Source of the DNA: Brenneria izadpanahii
GTDB lineage: Bacteria; Pseudomonadota; Gammaproteobacteria; Enterobacterales; Enterobacteriaceae
Length of the DNA: 64,000 bases
Assembly (NCBI RefSeq): GCF_017569925.1
Contig: NZ_CP050854.1
Coordinates: forward strand, 5,208,001-5,272,000
Reading direction: 5' to 3'
The notes beneath the pieces were generated by a model. It had not been told where the DNA came from. It made no database searches and saw nothing but the letters and a program-made list of their open reading frames with translations. Positions within the stretch are counted from its first letter, which is position 1, and each line of letters begins with the position of its first letter. Below, piece after piece: positions 59,460-64,000 of the stretch. Made by a program: the position numbers and the translations under genes.

Positions 59460-60392
59460 ATGAAAACCTCTCCATCACTCTCTTCCTCGCTGGCCGCCAA
59501 GCCGATGATGCCTGAGCCGGGATTGATTCCGGAGCCGGCTCCCTGGCGGCGCTGGGTTCGCAGTATCCTCGGCCATCACAGTATGACGTTCGGCCTGATT
59601 ATTCTGGCGGTTATCGTCCTGGCGGCGATCCTCGCCCCGTTAATCAGCCCGCACGATCCCTACGCGCAGGATGTGAGCCGCCGCCTGATTCCGCCGGTAT
59701 GGCATGAGAAAGGCAGTTGGGAACACATATTGGGAACGGACAAGCTGGGGCGCGACTATCTGAGCCGGCTGCTGTTCGGGGCTCAGGTGTCGTTAACCAT
59801 CGGGCTGGTGGCCGTGCTGGTGGCCGGCTTCATCGGCATCACGCTGGGCGTGCTGGCGGGCTATTTCGGCGGCCGGGTTGATGCGGTGGTCAGCTATATT
59901 CTGACGGTTCGCTTATCCATGCCGATCATCCTGGTGGCGCTGGCGACGGCCTCGCTGGTGGGGGGATCGGTAAAAGTGGTGATCCTGCTGCTGGGGTTGC
60001 TGCTATGGGATCGCTTTCTGATCGTTTCCCGATCGGTCACCCGGCAACTGCGCGAGGCGGAGTTTATCGCCGCGGCCAAGACGCTGGGCGCTTCTTCGCT
60101 GTTCATTATGCTGCGGGAAATTCTGCCTAATCTGCTCGGTCCGCTGACGGTGGTGGCGACGCTGGAGATCGCCCACGCCATTTTGCTGGAGGCCACGCTC
60201 TCTTTCCTTGGGCTGGGCGTCCAGCCGCCGATGCCGTCATGGGGACTGATGGTGGCGGAAGGCAAGGCATATATGTTCTTTCAACCCTGGGTCATTCTCA
60301 TCCCCGGCGTGGTGCTGGCAATCCTCGTGCTGGGGATCAATCTGGTGGGAGACGGCCTGCGCGATGTTACCGCGCTGGACGGACGTAACTGA
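59460..60392 (+). CDS. Peptide-type ABC transporter permease (DppC-like)
   Basis: The 310-residue product has a Pro-rich cytosolic N-terminus, then six helices. The segment LGTDKLGRDYLSRLLFGAQV is the usual C-subunit signature, and the coupling loop is EFIAAAKTLGASSLFIMLRE. It starts nine bases after the DppB-like gene, with GGGAGC as ribosome site. Confidence 0.9.
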   Translation: MKTSPSLSSSLAAKPMMPEPGLIPEPAPWRRWVRSILGHHSMTFGLIILAVIVLAAILAPLISPHDPYAQDVSRRLIPPVWHEKGSWEHILGTDKLGRDYLSRLLFGAQVSLTIGLVAVLVAGFIGITLGVLAGYFGGRVDAVVSYILTVRLSMPIILVALATASLVGGSVKVVILLLGLLLWDRFLIVSRSVTRQLREAEFIAAAKTLGASSLFIMLREILPNLLGPLTVVATLEIAHAILLEATLSFLGLGVQPPMPSWGLMVAEGKAYMFFQPWVILIPGVVLAILVLGINLVGDGLRDVTALDGRN

Positions 60393-60402
60393 GGAAGCGG
60401 CC

Positions 60403-61398
60403 ATGAATAATGACATTTTGCTGGATGTAAAAAATCTGCGCGTCGATCTGCCGACCGCCAGGGGCACGCTGCATGCGGTGCGCGGGTTGGATTTCTCGGT
60501 ACGGCGCGGGGAAATGCTGTGTCTGGTGGGGGAGTCCGGCTGCGGTAAGTCTATGACGTCGCTGGCGCTGATGGATCTGCTGCCGCGTAAGGCGGTGCGC
60601 ACCGCGGACCATATTCTGTTTAAAGGCACCGAGTTGCAGTCGTTGAAAAAGCGGGAAATTACCGCGCTGCGCGGCGACAAGATGTCGATGATTTTTCAGG
60701 AGCCGATGACGTCGCTCAATCCCTCCTACACGCTGGGCAACCAGCTATGCGAGACGCTGTTGGCCCATCGCAACGTTTCCCAGTCGCAGGCGCGCGATCG
60801 GGCGGTTTACCTGATGGAGCGCGTGGGCATCCCCATGGCGGCGGATCGCCTGAATCAGTATCCCCATCAGCTTTCCGGCGGCCTGCGGCAGCGCATCATG
60901 ATCGCCATGTCGCTGATGTGCGAACCGGAGCTGATTATCGCCGATGAGCCGACCACCGCGCTGGATGTCACCATTCAGGCGCAGATCCTGCGCATGTTGC
61001 GTGAGCTGCAACGGGAGTTCGGCATGGCGGTGATTTTCATCACCCACGATCTGGGCGTCGTGGCGCGTATCGCCGATCGGGTGGCGGTGATGTATGCCGG
61101 AAAAATCGTGGAAACCGCGCCGGTAATGACGCTATTTAACCATCCCCGGCATCCTTATACCCAAGCGCTGTTGGACTGTATTCCCATTCAGGGGAAAACC
61201 ATACCGGGGCAGCCGTTGAACGCCATCCCCGGCGTTGTTCCCAGCCTGATTGGCGAACAGCAGGGCTGCGCGTTTAGCAACCGTTGTTCCTATTGCACCG
61301 AGGCCTGTAACCAGGAGACGCCTTATATCGAGGTCACGGACCAGCATGCGGTGCGCTGCATTCGGGCGTTACCGGTGCGGAATGCGGAGGTCGCATGA
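60403..61398 (+). CDS. Peptide-type ABC transporter ATPase (DppD-like)
   Basis: The ATG at 60403 after GAGG gives 331 residues; an in-frame start overlapping the permease is less likely. Walker A is GESGCGKSM (~45-53), the signature LSGGLRQRIMIAMSL, Walker B LIIADEPTTALD. The C-terminal Cys cluster GCAFSNRCSYCTEAC is typical of DppD/OppD proteins and may bind an iron-sulfur cluster. It overlaps the next gene by ATGA. Confidence 0.9.
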   Translation: MNNDILLDVKNLRVDLPTARGTLHAVRGLDFSVRRGEMLCLVGESGCGKSMTSLALMDLLPRKAVRTADHILFKGTELQSLKKREITALRGDKMSMIFQEPMTSLNPSYTLGNQLCETLLAHRNVSQSQARDRAVYLMERVGIPMAADRLNQYPHQLSGGLRQRIMIAMSLMCEPELIIADEPTTALDVTIQAQILRMLRELQREFGMAVIFITHDLGVVARIADRVAVMYAGKIVETAPVMTLFNHPRHPYTQALLDCIPIQGKTIPGQPLNAIPGVVPSLIGEQQGCAFSNRCSYCTEACNQETPYIEVTDQHAVRCIRALPVRNAEVA

Positions 61399-62267
61399 AT
61401 CAGAGCGTAAACCATGACGTCGCGCCTGCCGCGCTGCCGACGCATATTCCCGGTAATGATGATATTGCGCTGGAACTGTGTTCCTTATCGCGGGTTTTTC
61501 GCCTTAATCGCGGTTTGTTCTCGCGCGCCGGCGAGATCCGGGCGGTGAATGAGGTTTCCTTGCGCATCCGGCGGGGAGAAACGCTGGGGCTGGTGGGGGA
61601 ATCGGGATGCGGGAAAAGTACGCTGGCGAAAATGCTGCTGGGTCTGCTGCCGCCGACTTCCGGCAACGTCTTGATTGAAGGGCGTGAGATTGATTCCGGC
61701 AACCGTAAGGAGATGGCGTCCCGCATTCAGCCCATCTTTCAGGATCCCTATTCATCGTTGAACCCGCGCCGCACCGTTGCGGATATCGTGGAAGTCGCGT
61801 TGCGTCTGCACGGTATCGGTACGCCTGAAGAGCGTAAGGCGCGCGTCAAAGAAATGCTTGATGTGGTCGGCATGCCCGCCCGCACGCACAGTCAGTATCC
61901 CGGTCAACTGTCCGGCGGTCAGCGTCAGCGGGTGGCCATTGCCCGCGCGTTGATTATGCGGCCTGACATTCTGATCTGCGATGAGCCGACATCGGCGCTG
62001 GATGTGTCGGTTCAGGCGCAAATTCTCAACCTGCTGCTGGCGCTTAAACAGGAGTTTGGGCTGACTTACCTGCTCATCAGCCACAACCTGTCGGTGGTGG
62101 AACATCTGGTCGACCATGTGGCGGTGATGCAGAAGGGGACGATTGTCGAACAGGGGACGCGCGAACAGATTTTTCACTCGCCGCAGCACCCTTATACCAA
62201 ATCGCTGCTGGCTTCGGTGCTGACGCCGGAGCCGGGATTGGGCATTCCGGATATCGAACAGTATTAA
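61395..62267 (+). CDS. Peptide-type ABC transporter ATPase (DppF-like)
   Basis: The 290-residue product has Walker A GESGCGKST, Q-loop FQDPYSSLNPR, signature LSGGQRQRVAIARAL and Walker B ILICDEPTSALD. It is shorter than E. coli DppF (about 330) because the C-terminal Cys-cluster tail is absent; it ends GLGIPDIEQY. Its ATG overlaps the DppD-like stop. Confidence 0.9.
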   Translation: MNQSVNHDVAPAALPTHIPGNDDIALELCSLSRVFRLNRGLFSRAGEIRAVNEVSLRIRRGETLGLVGESGCGKSTLAKMLLGLLPPTSGNVLIEGREIDSGNRKEMASRIQPIFQDPYSSLNPRRTVADIVEVALRLHGIGTPEERKARVKEMLDVVGMPARTHSQYPGQLSGGQRQRVAIARALIMRPDILICDEPTSALDVSVQAQILNLLLALKQEFGLTYLLISHNLSVVEHLVDHVAVMQKGTIVEQGTREQIFHSPQHPYTKSLLASVLTPEPGLGIPDIEQY

Positions 62268-62277
62268 CCGATCCCGG

Positions 62278-62326
62278 TATCTCGTTTCTTAAACGATCGG
62301 CATTACGCCTGCGGGGCCGTGTTGCT
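62278..62326 (+). repeat. Structured non-coding element, copy 2 (3' part only)
   Basis: TATCTCG-TTTC-TTAAACGA-TCGGC-ATTAC-GCC-TGCGGGGC..TTGCT shares all blocks, in order, with 56427-56477. The hairpin half of copy 1 is not present. It lies in the short gap between the last ATPase gene and the peptidase. Confidence 0.55.
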
Positions 62327-62364
62327 GGTTAACGAATATCTGAGAAAAAGAGGACAGACAGAAT

Positions 62365-63801
62365 ATGACGCGTGAAGAGACGATCCTGGCAACCGTCGAT
62401 TATTTTGCTTCAGGAAAATTCAAGGAAACCCTGGCGCGCAGGGTGGCATACCGGACGGAAAGTCAGGATGCCGGCAGCGGACCCGTTCTGATGTCCTATC
62501 TGACGGATGAAATGATCCCGGTGCTTGAGGCCATGGGCTTCGAGTGTCTGCTGGCGGATAACCCCATCGGCGGCAAAGGCCCTTTTTTGCTGGCGCGGCG
62601 CCTGGAGCCGGAAGCCGCGCTGACGCTGTTGACCTATGGTCATGGCGATGTGGTGCGGGGTTACGATGACCAATGGCGCGAGGGATTATCGCCGTGGCAG
62701 CTGATTCAGGACGGCAACCTCTGGTATGGGCGCGGCACCGCTGACAACAAAGGGCAGCATTCCATTAATCTGGCGGCGTTGGAGCAGGTTCTGAAGGCGC
62801 GCGACGGCCAGCTTGGCTACAACGTGAAAATCATTCTGGAGATGGGAGAAGAGGATGGTTCGCCGGGGTTGAACGAAATTTGCGAGCAATACCGCGACTG
62901 GCTGGCCGCCGATCTGTTTATCGCTTCCGATGGGCCGCGAATATCCGCCGTCCGCCCCACTCTATTCCTGGGTTCGCGCGGCGTGTTTAATTTTGAACTA
63001 CGGGTGAATCTGCGCGAAGGCGCGCACCATTCCGGCAACTGGGGCGGGCTGTTGAGCAACCCCGGCATCCGTTTGTCCCATGCCCTCGCCAGTCTGGTGG
63101 ACGCGCACGGCTGTATTTTGGTGCCGGGTCTGCGGCCGCCGGCGATATCCGAGACCATGCGCCGTATTCTTGCCGATATCGAACTGGGCGGCGGAGCGAC
63201 GGATCCGGCCATCGATCCCGGTTGGGGCGAACCCGGACTAACGGCGGCGGAGAAACTTTATGGCTGGAATACGCTGGATGTGCTGGCCTTTGTCACCGGT
63301 AATCCGGACAAACCGGCTCACGCTATTCCGCCGAGCGCCAAAGCAAATTGCCATATGCGCTATGTGCTGGGCAGCGACGTGGAGAACTTCGAACAACATA
63401 TCCGCCGTCACCTGGACGCCAACGGATTTGAAGACGTGGAGATCGTTAACGCCATCAGCAATTATGCCGCTACCCGGCTCGATCCCAACGATTTGTGGGT
63501 GGAGTGGGGGAAGGCGTCGATTACCCGATCCGCCGGCGCCAAGGCCGCGGTGCTGCCGAACTTCGGCGGCGGATTGCCGAACGCCTGCTTCTCGGAAACG
63601 CTGGGCTTGCCGACGCTGTGGGTGCCGCACTCTTATCCCGCCTGTTCGCAACATGCGCCCAATGAACATATTCTGGCTGATATGACGCTACAGGCGCTTA
63701 AAATCATGACCGGCCTGTTCTGGGATCTGGCTGAGCAAGGAGCCGACGTGGCGCATCGTCGTTCACAGATGAAAGCGAAGCAACCTGCAGCAACGGTCTA
63801 G
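62365..63801 (+). CDS. M20-family metallopeptidase
   Basis: The 478-residue product is a two-zinc aminopeptidase/carboxypeptidase-like enzyme. Metal ligands are visible: His in TYGHGDV (~93), the bridging Asp in GTADNKG (~129), catalytic Glu-Glu in EMGEEDGSPG (~160), Asp in IASDGPR, and a late His in CSQHAPNEH. A lid/dimer domain lies between. No signal peptide is seen, so it should act in the cytosol on what the transporter brings in. It lies 97 bases after the ATPase gene, probably in the same unit. Confidence 0.88.
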   Translation: MTREETILATVDYFASGKFKETLARRVAYRTESQDAGSGPVLMSYLTDEMIPVLEAMGFECLLADNPIGGKGPFLLARRLEPEAALTLLTYGHGDVVRGYDDQWREGLSPWQLIQDGNLWYGRGTADNKGQHSINLAALEQVLKARDGQLGYNVKIILEMGEEDGSPGLNEICEQYRDWLAADLFIASDGPRISAVRPTLFLGSRGVFNFELRVNLREGAHHSGNWGGLLSNPGIRLSHALASLVDAHGCILVPGLRPPAISETMRRILADIELGGGATDPAIDPGWGEPGLTAAEKLYGWNTLDVLAFVTGNPDKPAHAIPPSAKANCHMRYVLGSDVENFEQHIRRHLDANGFEDVEIVNAISNYAATRLDPNDLWVEWGKASITRSAGAKAAVLPNFGGGLPNACFSETLGLPTLWVPHSYPACSQHAPNEHILADMTLQALKIMTGLFWDLAEQGADVAHRRSQMKAKQPAATV

Positions 63802-63914
63802 ACTGGATAAATGACGCGACGAATGACGTGTCCGTGTTTTGCTTACTCTTTCCGTATAGCCGGTATCATGGGCGCTACGGGCTTCTTTTGATGATGCCAC
63901 ATGTGTGAGAGACA

Positions 63915-64000
63915 ATGCATAGCAACGAAATTCGTTACTTTATGGCGGTGGCCAGCACCGGGTCGCTGAGCGCGGCCAGCCAGCAGCTATTTGTCGCCGT
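63915..64000 (+). CDS. LysR-type regulator (5' end only)
   Basis: The ATG at 63915 opens MHSNEIRYFMAVASTGSLSA, then ASQQLFVAV, the start of a LysR winged helix-turn-helix (xxLRYFxAVAxxGSLSAAAxxL). The window ends after 28 codons. It may regulate the transporter-peptidase genes, though LysR genes usually lie divergent from their targets and this one is on the same strand. Confidence 0.85.
   Translation, partial: MHSNEIRYFMAVASTGSLSAASQQLFVA

Overview
This window is chromosomal DNA from an enterobacterium. Gene content and product lengths follow Escherichia coli closely, but the neighbourhoods differ. The mix of genes points to the Pectobacteriaceae (Brenneria, Pectobacterium, Dickeya, Lonsdalea), though the genus cannot be fixed by eye. 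The replication origin oriC lies between mioC and mnmG at about 30.79-31.06 kb. Most large operons run away from it on both sides: rbs, rrn, dsbA and polA leftward; mnmG, atp, glmUS and pst rightward.

Left arm (1-30 kb). hemN (3' end cut by the window), a possible 58-residue membrane protein coupled to yihI, engB, the Spot 42 RNA gene spf, polA, srkA-dsbA, yihD and mobAB. Then comes a complete rRNA operon (16S, tRNA-Glu, 23S, 5S) with P1/P2 promoters, boxA elements and a terminator. Its 23S gene carries an intervening sequence of about 105 nt in helix 25. This operon joins the mobAB side of E. coli rrnA to the rbs side of E. coli rrnC. Next are the ribose operon rbsDACBKR with two RbsR-type operators, ygiW divergent from qseBC, kup, ravA-viaA, and asnC without its usual partner asnA.

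Origin and right arm (30-45 kb). mioC has a DnaA box upstream. oriC has DnaA boxes, a 13-mer unwinding region and eleven GATC sites. It is followed by mnmG, rsmG, the complete F1Fo ATP synthase operon atpIBEFHAGDC, glmU and glmS.

Accessory interval (45.0-50.7 kb). In E. coli glmS is followed directly by pstS, and the Tn7 attachment site lies just past glmS. Here about 5.7 kb is inserted: a DUF3592-like membrane protein, a DUF4026/DUF2314-like protein, a decayed fragment, and a tandem locus that looks like a toxic effector with immunity genes. That locus holds a 321-residue effector candidate, a multi-pass membrane immunity candidate overlapping it by ATGA, then an orphan copy of only the effector's C-terminal ~120 residues, overlapping a second, diverged immunity candidate in the same way. 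This is the most interesting part of the window.

Right end (50.7-64 kb). The Pho-regulated pstSCAB-phoU operon has two PHO boxes. It is followed by a HigBA-like toxin-antitoxin pair with a perfect 18-bp palindrome, and a peptide-type ABC transporter whose binding-protein gene is broken by one missing G. An M20 metallopeptidase and the start of a LysR-type regulator close the window. A structured non-coding repeat occurs on both sides of the transporter operon.
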